A stretch of 64,000 nt of DNA from NCBI GenBank assembly GCA_022828595.1, contig JAKGHH010000005.1, positions 28,656,193-28,720,192 on the forward strand, given 5' to 3'. The position numbers were made by a program, and so were the translations under genes. The notes beneath the pieces are model-generated. The model searched no databases and had not been told where the DNA came from. It saw only the letters and a program-made list of their open reading frames with translations. The DNA is from Nelumbo lutea (lineage: Eukaryota; Streptophyta; Magnoliopsida; Proteales; Nelumbonaceae). Shown here in pieces: positions 1-14,200 of this stretch. The number at the start of each line of letters is the position of its first letter. Within the stretch, counting starts at the first letter, position 1.

Positions 1-2370
1 GGAAAACAGACACTAACAAACATACACCCAGAACTGCCTAAAAACATAAAACAATCAACACAAAATAAAGACTCCACATTAACCACCTTCAAGCAACTCC
101 AAACTCAAAGACCCGAATCAGAACCCATACACCTGATCTCCATACATCTCCTCCCCATCAATTTCTTCATCCCATAACTGACACCCTTTCCTTGACTTTC
201 AATTTCTTCAGTCTTTCTTCCATCCTCTTTCTCTAGAACACCTCAAAAGCCTTCATAGTGAACTCATCTCCCCCCCAAAAAAAGCCAAGACTTTTATCAA
301 TCTCGACTTCTCTCTCAACAATTTTCTTGGTAGGGATTATTCTAGATCCCTTCTACTCCTCAAGACTTCTATAATCAAATCTCACTTCAGAACCGACAGC
401 CAATTTGTTTTCTTTTTCCACCTGATAGTTTAAACTGGTGAGAGCTCGAGAATCCGCCTTCCCAAACTCTTCAAATGATGAATCTATAACCTTCCCCCCT
501 CCTCTTTTATAAACCTTTTAGAATTTTTTTTGTAGGTCCAGCACCAACCAAACCATGTTTTAACCGAGAGAATACCTTGGTTATGTGAATAATGTGAGAA
601 TTCCTAGCCCCACAATTTCCTGGGAACCTCTTCAACAGGAGTAACAGAGTCTAACTCTGTTGCCTTCCTTCTTCCTAGGTCCACACCTAACTTTTGTACC
701 ACCACCTCCTCGAAGACGTTTGCAGCTTCCACCACACCTAAAGCTTTCTCAACCTCCTCCCTGCTTCCTGAATCTACATGAAAGTTACCATTCAGCTCTT
801 CCTTAAATTGTCATTGAACAGTATCTTTTTTCTCAGCTTGGGTAGGTGAGCAGCAAACTGCGTCCGGACGGACATTTCCTCCATTGTCACTTCCTGAAAT
901 GCTTCTTGAGTCAGCCATGACAAACCCTTTCCAGACCTCATTTTCCTCCAGCCCAACCTTCTCTTCTTTACTGTCCTCCTTTAGGCCGCTGGACAAAACT
1001 TTATTCACCTGAGAAATCGAAGATGTAGTGCCAACATCCTCCATCAGAGCCACTCCTTCAGCTTCTGCCACATATTGCTCGCAGCAAATGGGTGCATTCT
1101 TGCCTATGCCAGGGCTCCGAACAATATAGCTTCCTGTGTTCCCCTCCACTATTCTCATCCTGGCTTCCTTATTCCCTTTCTTGAACCTGAAAATCAACCA
1201 TTCCCAGCAATCTTCCTTTCCCCTTCAAGTTCTAACTGGAGAGGGTTTGCACGATCCCATCCATCTTTTTGAACATTTAAATGAAACCCAACTCCACCTG
1301 TTACACTTCAGACCTGACACTCTGATCCACCTCCTTTCTTTTGATTTTTGAAAGTGGGCCCTAGTTAAACCAGCAATCGGATCCTCAAAAGAAAGCATCG
1401 AAACCTTTCCAACTCCTTCATCAGGTTCCATCCCCTTATGTTTTTGGTTCACCACGTGTCCTTTAGTCTCTCGCCCCCCTCCTGCTACATTAATCTATAA
1501 GGCACTTGTGCCACCTTTAATTACTTCTTCAGCCGATTGCGAGTGGTCCCCACTACTCAATACCTCTACCGGATTCTCCCCTGAGTCGGCCCTCTCAACC
1601 TCCCTAATGTCTCAAAACTCAAACAGCCCCATCCCATCGACCCCACTATCAAAATTAGCAACATTTATTCCGGAAATGCCCTCACCTTCAACCTCTGGCT
1701 TTTCCTCTGTTTGGATCCCAATTGACTTCAACTTCGAACCAGTTGGTGTAAAGGGATTGCACCACTCCTCCCATGTAACCATGTTGTCTAACCATCTACT
1801 AGGTTAAGACCCTTCCACCACCACTCTTAAGTCATACGGTTCATCATAATGAAGGAACAAGATGGGCCTCCTTTACCTCGATTAGGATATGCACAAAAAA
1901 AGAGGTTTTTCCAAGCATTGGTTCTTGAATCAACAAAACGAAAACTACCACAAGCATCTCCAATAGCCCTGAACGTTTGAAAACTCCACGTGTGCAGAGG
2001 GATGCCAAAAACATATATCTAGACAAAACTTGAGGGCTCCAAGTTTCTTAGAGCCCCAATTAGAGGGTTCTATCTTCCCAACCTTAACTATTGATAACTT
2101 AACTGATCTTATTTGTGATTAAGAACATCAAGAGCTTCATCTTCACAGCTAAATGAAAAAAGAAAAGAACCTGCATTGACTCTCCTCACCTGGAAAGGAT
2201 CATCTTGTTTCCATTCAGCCAAAGCCCAAGTATACACCTCTTCCACATCTGGTTCAGAATTGACAAATCGCCCAACCAAACTTCTATTGAGCAGCCTGAG
2301 CCTATCGAAGGTTCCTTCAGTTGAACTCATGAACACCTCTTTCATAATTCCAGTCTCACAAACACCTTAG
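1..2370 (-). mobile_element. LINE (L1-type) ORF1 remnant with DUF4283 domain
   Basis: Read on the - strand, 2345-2109 encodes a DUF4283-like segment (LVGRFVNSEPDVEEVYTWAL, then FQVRRVNAGSFLFSF and a run ending ALDVLNHK). That is the RNA-binding N-terminal domain typical of ORF1 in plant L1-type LINEs. Further open pieces on the same strand at 2026-1844, 1455-1225 and 1197-811 are acidic, serine-rich and broken by stops and frame changes, as expected for the variable C-terminal half of ORF1. No ORF2 is seen in this piece, which runs off the left edge of the window. The copy is non-functional. Confidence 0.65.
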
Positions 2371-3250
2371 ATCTCTTTAGTATGAACACAACCATCTTTC
2401 CCTAAAACATAAAACTTTCTGTGTAGGAATTAAGAATGTAAGACCCTAAGATGGACTTGTATGGGCTTGCTTCAAGGGGCTTGGTACAAACATTGCTTGT
2501 AGAATTAGGAATGCAAGACGTGTTACATCACATTAGCTATTTGAAGTAATGCACTTGAGGAAATTAAAAGATTGTGGTTTTACATGCCTTAAAATGTTTT
2601 TTATGTTTGATTTTATTTTTAAATTTTCATTTAAACACGCTTTATATGTTATGTTTATTTATTTTAATTTTAGATAATAGGTTTTTTAAAACATTTATTT
2701 TAAAACGTAAGTTTATATTTTTTATTAATATTATGTTTAGTATATATTTTTTTTTGCATTTTTTTGGCAATTTTTTTGACTTTTTGGCTTTTTTTTTTTA
2801 TTTTTGTGCCTTGCTTCCGAAAGGCGTGTGCCTTGTGTCATGCGTCTCGGGTGCAATTTTCCCTTTGTGCTTTTAAAACACTGCTTGAGATCCTAGACCA
2901 CACAGTTAAATGGAAAGAATGAGATGGAGAAGTTAAGTATACTTACAAACAGGGGACTAAATGGAAATTTATGTACACAAATACACTAGTGACTTCTACC
3001 TAAAAATACTGAAGGAAATGTAAATGTAGAATAAAGTAGAACACTACCTACACCTGAGACTAGAGGTGTCCATTGGGGCAATGAAATAATTGTGAAGTAG
3101 ATGAAGGGGTGAAGAGGAAAATGCACATAGAGGTCCAATCATGTGATCTCAAACATCAGGATCAATGTCCCAAGAAAACTTAGACCAGGAAGCAAGGCAA
3201 GTTATACTTGACTTGGATAGAGTTGTAGTATTATTGTCAGAGATAATGAA
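2371..3250. other. No gene seen; AT-rich spacer
   Basis: The stretch from about 2570 to 2810 is very rich in T on the + strand and gives a low-complexity phenylalanine/leucine-rich frame that I do not regard as a gene. A short GC-richer tail near 2810-2880 contains CCTTGCTTCCGAAAGGCG, reminiscent of repeats at about 18.93 and 26.3 kb. Nothing else is recognisable. Confidence 0.5.
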
Positions 3251-4110
3251 TTAATAAGTTTCCATAATCATGAGAAATAGAGACCATCTCCTCCTTGTCT
3301 CAGCTGATGGAGTCATGTTACTGGGAGGATCTTCATTGACTGTGGCATGATTGGCCATACTTGAAGTTGGATCATACTAATGGTTAACTAAATATTTATC
3401 AAGATTACAATATGTTCATTTATATAGTCCACCTCATCACCTTTGCCTCTACGACGAACTCCTCAATACTACCACCATCATGCCCCAAAACAGCATTTTG
3501 GAGAGCACATCCTCCTTTAGGACCATGGCCAACACCTTGTACATCATGACCAACCCCTGTAGCGGTTACTAATGCTGATATTTGAGATGGTATGGGTTTC
3601 TTCCTGTATTGAGGAATCCCTCCTGAGATGTGACTTGTGAGAACACCTCTAAGAGATATGGAAGATCACTACTCTCTAATATCTTGGCATGAATAAGTTT
3701 GTACTATGACAAGAACATTGAGGTTTTAACATTGTTGCCAGTTGCATCAGCCTTGGAGGCATGAGATGCTACCTACCTCTCTGCCGCCAAGGCTGATGCA
3801 ACTGAACCCTCATGTTCTCAACAAGGGTTGATATACATTTATCTTATTCCTAAGATTCTACAGGGTAGAGTAGTACTCTTCAATGCTTCTCTCACCTTGT
3901 TGAAGTAGGAACTGGGAAGTTATCATGGTAGAGCTGATAAACTTGAGTTGCATTGTTTTGACCCATGTTCAATCTCTTATCATGTTCCAAATATCTTTGG
4001 CTGTATCTAGGAACATGAGATTCACACTTATTTTTGTCTCCATATTGTTCCAGATCCACATTATGATCTGGGCATTTTATTGCACCTGTTTGTTATAATC
4101 CAGAGTCAAT
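3250..4110 (-). mobile_element. Copia gag remnant
   Basis: On the - strand, translation between about 4085 and 3770 gives a UBN2/Retrotran_gag-like order: an IMWIWNNMETKISVNLMFL-type helix, then DTAKDIWNMIRD, QLKFISSTMITSQFLLQQGE and SIEEYYSTL. Stop codons interrupt it. A continuation to about 3250 reads RGVLTSHISGGIPQ and SSMANHATVNEDPPS, like the middle of a Copia gag. No LTRs were found next to it, so it is a decayed fragment. Confidence 0.55.
3740..3803. repeat. 17-bp perfect inverted repeat (hairpin)
   Basis: AGTTGCATCAGCCTTGG at 3740-3756 is followed, after a 30-base loop, by its exact reverse complement at 3787-3803. It lies inside the decayed Copia gag remnant. Confidence 0.8.
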
Positions 4111-5097
4111 TTTTGGTTTTAGTTCACTAATATACTTTAGTTTCCCTTTTCCTGTAAATTATACTTAAACTGTTTTTCATTAGCAGCAAATTCCTTAGCT
4201 GACTTCCACTCTGGAAGGAGTGGACAGACAAGGTTTTATATGGGGTGGTTATACTTTGGGTTAAGGAAAGCATTATATGATGTAGGTCTCTTAAGGGAGT
4301 GGGGTTTGGAGTTTTTTTATTCTTTTCTTCATGTATCTCTGAATCACCTTGTACATTTTCTTCATATTAATAAAAATTTGTCAAAACGAAAAAAAGAATA
4401 GGCACATCTTTAAGACAAAGTTTAGTCTAGAAATAAATTAATAAACAGAAATTTACTGAGTGTGTACACTGATTGTTAGCACGCTCTAGAGTTAAAGAAA
4501 TGAACAGAGATGCAGTTGGTTCCAACTTGTGGTCAAAATTGGATCTATGTAAGTTGGATGTGGAGGTTTTTATTGTATTTCATGCATAGCTCATATTTTT
4601 CATTTGTATGGTAAAAACTCTCCACCAAATTTGTAACTTTTGTTCTTTTAGTTAAAAGTTTGCCTTTACTACAAGAAAAATACAACACTTGGGCATGTTC
4701 AATGCAGACAGAATTTGGTTTACTTTTGGGCTTTAAGACATGCTTTGGTGAAGGCGATGTGGTAGTAGGCATATTATATATTGAGCATTAGCTTCCATTT
4801 TTCTGGTCTTTACAGGTATCAGATTCTTATAAAAGAATTGTTAATTGGACCACATCAAGAATGAGATGGATACAAAATATTTGATGGTTATTCTTTGAAG
4901 TAATGCTTGATAACCTTGTTAGCGTTGTCATTGTCTATCTACCCTTTTTTGTTGTATTCTTGATCTGACCTCTAAAGAAAGAATCCTTTAATTAATCTAC
5001 AATAACTATTATATTTGCTTTCCTTTAATTTGTTGAAATATGGAGGATCTACCTTTTTTTTTCTATATTTTGATTTGGTTGATTACTTATGCTGCAG
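4111..5097. other. No gene seen; flank or intron upstream of the first visible O-FucT exon
   Basis: I searched this stretch for the preceding exon of the O-fucosyltransferase gene (a GGLNQMR-type motif followed by a hydrophobic strand) and found none. A - strand open frame at 4772-4545 matches nothing I know. Just before 5098 there is a T-rich tract followed by CTGCAG, a good 3' splice site, so the end of this stretch is most likely intron. Confidence 0.5.
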
Positions 5098-5295
5098 TAA
5101 ATTTGGAGACATATTTGATGAGGATTTTTTCATATATGCTTTGAGAAATAATGTGAATGTCATCAAAGAACTTCCAGAAGATGTACTTGCACGGTTTGAC
5201 AATAACATAAGCAACATTGTGAATTTAAGGGTTAAAGCCTGGTCTAGTCCAACTTACTACATACAGAAAGTCCTGCCAAAACTGTTGCAGATGGG
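5098..5295 (+). CDS. O-FucT gene, first visible exon
   Basis: Begins after TGCTGCAG with one base of a split codon, encodes [11 protein letters not shown], then [11 protein letters not shown] and [20 protein letters not shown], and ends ATG-GG before a GTATGC donor. The order 'FGDIFDxxxFI ... VxxLP ... Y' is the usual start of the middle part of plant O-FucT proteins. Confidence 0.85.
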
Positions 5296-8200
5296 GTATG
5301 CATTTTCTTGTTCCTCATGATTGTAATATTAAAGGCTTGATCCTTCTCTCAAATGTACTGCTGATACTCTTTGAAGTCCAGAAGTATTATTCTGAATTTC
5401 TGAAAATGATAAAAGTTTCAATTTCTGAAAGAAACTAAATTATTTTTTATAGTAAAATAAAACTTTACTAAAAAAGAAAGAGAATACAATAGGAAGGTAA
5501 TAAGAAACCTTATACCAACTATATGGGGTTGGCTACATGAATCCAGTTTTGCCTTTCCATTCTGTTTCATGCCATTCTGAAGGAAACTAAATATTACATG
5601 CTAATTTAGTTTCTTTTTTCTTTTTCTCCCAAAGTACTAAAAAAATCCTCAAGATTTAATGGTCATGTATTCTATTATAAGATTATTGTTATAGGACAGG
5701 GTAGGCACTACAAATTTTAGATCTAGTAGTGGCTTTTGTGGGGTTTAGGAACTTTGGGTGATTAAGGGTAAAGAACAAGGATAGAAAATCAAGTTGACAA
5801 CATGCTGTCCACTGAAAATGAGTGAGAAGTTAGAATGGTAAGATCTCTTGCTGTGGTAAATAAAAAAGATTAAAGAAATTCCTGGAAACAACCGGAATTC
5901 ATTAAAACAAACTTTCTTTTTATCAAATAGATCCTCCTTAAATCACAATTATAATTAATTTATTTTTTTTGATGGATCAATTATAATTAATTTATTTTAG
6001 AATCAAATTATGAATTCAGATGTCCCTTTATAGACTTCAGTTTGGAATAGGAAACTGACTCTAACTAACTTCTAGTTGCTTTGAAACTAAGAACCAAAGG
6101 TAAATTATAGGGAAACTTAAACAAGGGCTTTAATGTGCTAGAAAATAAATAAGTAAACAAATAAGGACTTAACACTCGAAGAACTCCAATAAAACCTTAC
6201 TAATCTTTACTAAAACTAATTTAATGTGAAGACAGCATAAATTACTAAAATAAATAATTAGATATTTTACTATAAGTTGTAATTATGGAACTTATATAAA
6301 GAGTAACAATTATAAAAAAATTATATAAATAGTAACCATAAATGGTAATTCTGATGTAATAGTAAATTTTTGAAAATTTAAAACCCTATTCTTAAGACAC
6401 CTACAATTAGAAAATACCTGTAAAAGCATGTATAGTGGCTTAGTGTACATGCTTATAAAGGAGGCCCCTATAAAAGATCAGGGGCGGTAGTTCTCAATGG
6501 GCTGAAAACTTCTTGCCCATATAATGCAGGTCAGGTGGACACAGGAAGCCCATTTCAGGGGCCCAACTTAAAAGAGCAAGTTTTAAAAAGGCACGTGACC
6601 AAGGGCATGCCTTCGATAGATGGTAATTACCATTTTATTTTCTTCCTCTTCGAGTTCAATAGACCAAGCAATGGGAGGTTTGATTTTGTGCATTCTGGAG
6701 GATCGAAACAGTGGATTGCAACATCAAGACTAAAGAAACTGTCCCTAGAAAAGCGCAACCCAAGATGTATTAGATGAAGTGATCTAGAGGAGAGTAGGAA
6801 GGATCTCTCTGAGAATGAAGACTTCAGCAATTCTGAATCGGATGATTCTGTGAGCCTGGGTAGCATTGATCTAGGCAGATCGAAGGACATCACTGAGGAA
6901 GATAACTTTGAAATGGAAGTATTATTTCACGAGGATGAGGGAGCTGATTGCCAAAGTGTTGAGGGAAGTCCGAAGTTTACGATGGAACGACAGAAGGCAA
7001 CTATGGCTAGGACGCAGCACGCAGGTTCTATCTCTACTCGCAAGGGAGATTAGCCCTTCAGTCTAGGAAGAACAAGTTTTTGGTTTGGAAAGGAAAGACT
7101 TTAACCGAATGGTCTGTAATGTACTGCTTAAAGCCATACAAAAGTAGAAGACTAACTCAGCTGCTGAAGTTGACAAGTTGCTGATTTCCTCCAAAAAATC
7201 TCCTATGCAGATCAAACAACAGGAAAAAAAGATTAGGCTTGCCCCCCTTTGCCGGTCCTTCTCCCTCAGAAGAAGCTCACCTGGTCCCCAACAATGTAGG
7301 TATTTTTGTCCATTCAGTTTTAGTTACTAATGTTATTCTTGCGGTTGAAATAGATATTCCAGCATCCCAAGAGGAATTATTAGGCGGGGAAGAAGGCAGA
7401 GAGCTTAGCACTGGTGAAGGTGAGAGGAGTGAGGTAGAGTTGGAGGTTAAGAAAAAAGCGGGAGGAAGAATTAGAAAGAATATGGGAGCAGATCTGGGCA
7501 TTACTGGAGGGGTATAAAGCAGAGGAGGGATTAGATGGCAGGGAACATGAAGCAAGTCCTCAGAACAAGGAGTGTTACAGAAGTTCTAGGTTGGCGAGGA
7601 GGTGGGTGAAGTCAGTGGGTCGGCTAAAAAGACGGGAATATGAAAAGGAAAAAGAGATCAGAGGTGGAGAGACTAAACTCAGATATAGAGGGTGATACCG
7701 AGTTTAGTGGAAGGGGAGAGAGAAGGAAGGGTTCTTTGTGAGCTGGAACTAGGTTAGAAAGGGGTATCTGAAAGGAGCCTTACAATGAAAATCATTAGAT
7801 GGAATGTGAGAGGGTTAGGGAGTGCAAGAAAAGGAAGGGCAATTAAAGATTTTCTGAGACAAGAGAAACCTGATATAGTCATGTTACAGGAAACCAAGTT
7901 GGCAGAATTGGATAGAAGATGGGTCAGAAGTGTGTTGAAATCAAGAGGAACCTGCTGGACTTTAGCTCCCTCTTGGGGAGCCTCGGGAGGGATAGTTACT
8001 CTATGGAGGGAGGAGGATGTTGTAGAATTAGTGGAAAGTAGAAGATCAAGACTGTAATCAGTCTTGAATCCTAATAGGTTTTAGGTTTACAAAACAGAAG
8101 AAAAGTGAGAGAAAGGAGAGAGAATAGAAGAGAAACAGGAGAACACAAGTGGTTGAAAGGAGGGACAGATTCTAACAGATCTGCCGCCGCCACTCTCTTA

Positions 8201-11200
8201 ATATTTATAGGTTATGTTTAGTACATAATGGAAAGGACGCATCTGCCCTTAGTACTTACATAATAAATAAAGTAAATAAAAGCTGAAATAAACAACAACT
8301 GAATTAACAATCTGACTCAAACTGACACTACTATAACTGAAACAAATAACTACACTGCTGTCCTACGAACAATGGGGACCACTGTAGTGGGGCCCGCATC
8401 AGTGTTCTCTACACTCCCTCAAGTTGGGAGTAGATATCTATCATTCCCAACTTGGATAGGTCTGTCTCTAACTTCTTCCTTGGTACAGCCTTGGTGAGGA
8501 TATCTGCGAGCTACATATTAGATGTGATGTACGGAAGACACACTTCTTGTGATGTGACCCTTTCTCGCACAAAATGTCGATCAACTTCGATATGTTTAGT
8601 TCTGTCACGCTGCACTGGGTTGTGGGCTATATTAATAGCTGCCTGATTATCACAATACAACATTAAGGGCTTTTCATAGTCAATACCCAACTCTTCAGTA
8701 GTGTCCTCAGCCATAAGATTTCAGCCACTCCATTAGCTATTGACCTGTATTCCGCTTCAGCACTGGAGTGGGAAACAACACTCTGCTTCTTACTCCTCCA
8801 AGAGACAAGGTTACCTCCCACAAGGGCACAATATCCAGAGGTAGACCTTCTGTCATCAACACTCCCAGCCCAATCGGCATCTGTATAGACTTCCACCCTC
8901 CTGTGATTATTGTTCTACCTCTACCCGGGCATCTCTTCAAGTATGCTAATATTCTCTCTGCCGCAAGAAGATGAGAAGTTCTAAGGGAGTGCATGTACTG
9001 GCTAACAACACTAACTACATAGCTGATATCCGGTCGAGTGAGGCAGAGATATAGGAGCTTTCCAACCAACTGTTGGAACATAACTTTGTCTTCAAGAGGC
9101 TCCCCACCCTCTGCACTAATCTTGTGATTTTGTTCGATGGGTGTCTCAGCCGACTTAACACCCAACTTTCCAGTTTCCACCAACAGATCTAGAACATATT
9201 TTCTCTAAGAGATAAAAATCCCCTGCTTGGATCTAGCAACCTCAATACCCAAAAAGTACCGTAGTGCACCAAGATCTTTCACCTCAAATTCTTGATGAAG
9301 GAGCTGTTTGAGGGACTCAATCTCATGACTGTCATTTCCTGTCACCACAATATCATCAACATATACTGCTAGTAGTGTCAGAGAGGACTCCACCCTCTTG
9401 ATGAATAGTGTATGATCTGATTGGGCCTGTACATAACCAAACTTCCAAGGGCTAATTTGAACCTATCAAACTAGGCTCTAGGTGACTGCTTCAAATCATA
9501 CAATGCCTTGTTCAGTCGGAAAACCTTCTTACCTGTCTCTGTATCATAGAATCCAGGAGGCAACTGCATATAAACCTCTTCTTGTAAGTCTCCATTCAGA
9601 AAGGCATTTTTAACATCCATCTGAAACAGGGGCCAAGAATGATTTGCTACAAGGGATAACAGAATTCGGATGGTGGTCATCTTGGCTACTGGGGCAAAGG
9701 TCTCCAAGTAGTCTATACCATAAGTCTGAGTGAACCCCTTTGCAACCAGCCGGGCTTTGTACCTTTTAATAGAGCCATCAGCATTATGCTTCACAGTGAA
9801 CACCCATCTGCATCCCACCGGTTTCTTTCCTTTTGGTGGGTCAACCAGTGCCCAAGTATTATTCTTTAATAGGGCATCCATTTCGACTTGCATTGCATCT
9901 TGCCATTCTGGAACTGATAAGGCTTCTTGCACTGTTCTTGGAATAGAGACATCGGCAATGGAAGTGAGATAGGACCGGTAAGATGGAGACAGACGATCAT
10001 AGGATAAGAATTGTGAGATGCTATGAGCTGTAGAAGTGGTGCAATGTCGTTTCCCTTTGTGAATGGCAATAGAGAGATCAAGGTCATCCACAGGAGGGGA
10101 AGTGGCAACAGTGAGAAGGAACCTTATACCGAACAACAGCTAAAGTCTCTAGGGATGTGCTTGATGAGGATGAGAGAATAGAAGAGAAACAGGAGAACAC
10201 AAGTGGTTGAAAGGAGGGACAGATTCTAACATCCTCCATCTTTGTCTCTAAAAGAGAGGCTTAGCACAGAGTGTAGATTTGGTGCTCACAACTAGGGGAA
10301 ATGGAGTGTATCCTTCCTCATGGATGCTTCAAAGTTCATGGAATTTGATGCTTTTTTGGGTGTGTAACTAATGGGCATGGGAGAGGTAACTACGTATTTC
10401 CTAATGGAGGTGGAGAAGAGAGTGAGAATAGAAGGGAAGAATTCAAAGGGAGCTATTTAACTAGCATGTGGATTAAATGAGCACACAGGATCTTCTGGTA
10501 AAGGCAGAAAAGCGGGAAGGAGGGGTAGAAGTGTAGAACTACTCCTTGAAGTTGGAGGAAAGCGTGGGGGTAACAGGTGTAGGATATAAACATAGAACCA
10601 GCCATAATCTTGTGGAACATCGTAGGTCTAACTTCAGGTTGATGGTAGCAGGCTTGTATGTGAAAAATTGGAAGGCTGATAGTCTTTGTTTACTGGAAAC
10701 AAAAAAGGATGGAAACTCAAATAATTATTAGTGTTTGGGGGAGATTGCAACTGTGACTAGGTGTCATTGCCAGATGAATGTATGGCTGGAGGTATGGTAA
10801 TAGTATGGTATACTAATGTAGTTGGAGTGAAGGACAAGGAAATAGGGCAATTCCTATTTCTCTCATCTATTTTTTGGTAATAAATAAAATGAAAACTTTT
10901 ACTAAAAAGAAGATAGATAAACAAACAGGTGACAAGATATCACCCCCAAAATAATACCCAAGACCCACGAAAACACAACCCTTCATCCCTTTCTTTAGTT
11001 ACAATAGAAACGAAGACAACAAAAAACGAAAAGGTCAAAACAAATCCCAGAAACCAATCAAGACCCAAGAACCCTTTTAATAGGCCCCACCCCAATACAG
11101 TCCTTTCAATAACATACCCCTCAGAAATCCTGTTCAGACTTTTCTTCATTCAACGGATATCTCTCCTCCAGGTCCTTGAACAGCTTCCTTGTCATTTCTT

Positions 11201-14200
11201 TCCCTCCTAACACCCAAGGTCCTAAAGCCTTGTTTGTTTGAACTGCAGTTTCCACTACCTTGTACACATCTACATTCTTTTCTACCTTTCTAACTCTGTC
11301 AAACAAGCCACCACCTCTTCTTACTCATCAGAATTGTCTTCCTTTGAGATCTTGTCCTTTTCCTCATCTTTTTTTCTCTTCGCCTGAGTTGTCTTCCCCT
11401 TAACCAGCATACTGTCCCCTTCCCTCCACCTCTCTTTTGCATGGAACTTTCTAATTGACCTTTATGAAGAAGTCCCACATCCTCTTTTTCAACCTCAAAC
11501 TTTGACTTATCAAGGTCACTGCTTCCGGCAAAGTTCTTTCCTTTAGTTTTGGTCTTCAAAACCCTTCTCTTATATGTCCTCTTGAATTTCCTGCAAGGAC
11601 CAACCCCAAAAATGCATTCCTTGAATTGGTGAATAACTTTTGTAACATGAATTAATTGTCCATTGTTTGGAACTTTGGCCTTTCTCGACACAACTTCAAT
11701 CCTCAAAGGTTTAATGTTCCCTTCTAACATATTTTCTCTATTTTCCTTCTTAAATTCACCCCAAACTTTCCAATAAAAACCTATTTGACAGTGGGTAGAT
11801 TTGGTGAGACCCCTTGCGCCAATGGAAATTCATTTTCGATGGAGCAATCTTTTCCTTCTTTTTTCATATTCAAGTTGCTAATATCAGAGATCAAAATTAA
11901 GTCTTCAGTGGCCAAATCCAAAGTTGTTCTTAGCTCTTTAAATAAAATGTTGGCCTCCTGGTTTTTCTGCCTAACCTGCTTGCATCTTTCAGACATGTTT
12001 GATCTTTAAGTTCTGTTCTGTTATTCCGTACCACCAGTAGAAATCTGCTGAAACAAAAATCTTTAAAGAAAGGAGAAAAGAAGTGTTTTTTGAGAGAGAA
12101 GAGAAGAAGAGAAGAGGTTGAGAAAGAAAGAGAGAGCAATCGGATCTGGCTGCCCTCTCCCATTAGTATTTATACTTTAAGTAAAACTAGGTACAATGAC
12201 TGATATGCCCTTCTATGGTGGCTGATTCAAAAAACTCAAAAACACTACTCCAAAGGGTCCCAACAAGTATGCTGTGGTCCGCACTCCCTAACTAAACAAA
12301 TAATAAACAAAATCAACTAATAAAATTGTAAAAAATCCTCAACACTCCCCCTCAAGTTGGTAGTATATGTCAAACATTCCCAAATTGCGTAGGCCATGTT
12401 CAAGCTTATTTCTTGCAACCCCTTTGGTAAAGACATCTACAAACTATAATTTAGAGGAGACATAAGGTAGACATCCACCATTGATTTTTTTTTTACTCTT
12501 CCATGAAATTAAATTTCCTCCCACAAAAGGTACATTCCCCTGATGTAGATCTCCTGTCATCTAGACAACTTTCCTAATATGCATGTGTATAGGACTCCAA
12601 TTTCAAATTCCCATTATCTATGAATAAAATTCCTCTACCAGGATGTTTCTTCAGGTATGCAAGGATGTGTATAGCCTTTTGCAACTAACCTTGCTTTGTA
12701 CCTCCCCATGCTGCCATTGGCCTTGTACTTCACAGTGAACACCCATCTACATCGAACTGTATCTTTTTCTACATGAAGATCAACTATTTCCCACATCTGA
12801 TTCTTAACCAAAGCCTCCATTTCTTCCTACATAGCTATTCTCCGCTCAGGTTTGGAGAGAGCCGCATTGGCATTCCTTGGTATAGATATAGAGTCTAGGG
12901 AAGAAAGGATGGCATGATAGGAAGGAGATAGGACACTGTAGGAAAGATGATGTGAAATGCAATGGGTTGTACACAATTTCTTTCCCTTGTGGAGTTCAAT
13001 GGGAAGATCAAGACCAACTACAATATCAGTGTTAGGTACAAAAGTATCATTAATGGAACTAGAAGCAATAGCAAGCTCAAGGGAAATAACCTGGAATTAT
13101 ATCAGCTAAAGATGGAATCTCGGATGGATTGACGGAGTGTGATGCGACTTCTCCTGGTGTAGCATGTGTGGAGTCAACCCTTTTGCATTGGTGCTGAAAG
13201 AACTGAGGCAGGTTGTAATGGGTCAGGTAGTACCACTAGAGGAGTTGATGGTGGAGCTAATGGAGCAGATGAAGGACTAGGAAGAGGAAGAGGAATAGGC
13301 TATGAGCTCTGCCCCCAAAACACTCCCCCTAAGGAGAACCACTAGAGAAAAAGTATGTAGACTCAAAGAAAGTGACATCCATAGTGACAAACCTGATCCC
13401 TGACATTGGATCGTAACAACAATAACCCTTCTGGTTTTGAGCATACCTAAGAAAGACACATTTCTTGGCCAAAGGATCCAACCCTATGATGTGGACCAAG
13501 AATGTGAACAAAACAAACACACCCAAAAACCCTCGAAGGTATATGAAATATCTCCCCTTTTGGAAATAGAAGGTTCTATTGGCACCTTAAACCCAAGGAT
13601 GCGTGATGGTACATGGTTGATCAAGTACATAGTTGTGAGAACCACATCTCCCCAAAAAATGAATAGGGACTAAAGCACACACCATAAGATTTCTTGCCAC
13701 CTCCACAATGTGTCTATTTTTCCTCTCTATTATCCCATTCTATTGTGGTGTATAAGTACAACTACTTTGATGAATCATCCCATGCTCCAAAAAATTGTGG
13801 CCAAATTCTTCTCAAAGTATTCTTTGGCATTGTTTGATCTAAAAATCGTAGTCCTTCAAATTGTGTGAGAACCATCTGGTAGAACTGTTGCACCAAAATA
13901 GGTACCTCATCATGCAATCTCATCAAATATATCCAAAAATACTGAGTGTAATCATCACGGACAAAAGAAAATAATGGTAACCACCTATGGAAGAAAAATG
14001 ATAAGGGGCATATGAACAATATCAAAAGCAGAACTTCTTTTATCACTTGGCTTAAAAAAATGTCTATGATGCTTCCCCAACTAACAACTTTCACATTCTA
14101 GACTAGACAACTGAACGGGTCAAAAAGTTTTGGAAACAATCATCGTAATGAATTGAAGGAAGGATGACCCAATACCTAACAACGGGGGACCAAGGATAAT

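Larger units (their letters stand above)
8037..10222 (-). mobile_element. Copia retrotransposon, 5'-truncated and rearranged
   Basis: Order on the - strand: a short LTR-derived piece and a scrap of gag near 10222-10140, then reverse transcriptase, RNase H, purine-rich tract and 3' LTR (8413-8037). The RT begins with [24 protein letters not shown] sequence, then [40 protein letters not shown] and [20 protein letters not shown]. The YVDDIVV catalytic box follows near 9360. There are stops and frame breaks, including a stop where SPRAWF is expected near 9472. Integrase and most of gag are missing. Its LTR matches the pair of the element at 19725-22558, so both are of one family. Confidence 0.85.

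Noticed and set aside
2574..2876. 100-residue Phe/Leu-rich + strand frame
   Set aside because: It is the translation of a T-rich, low-complexity tract; no domain, no codon structure and no splice context.
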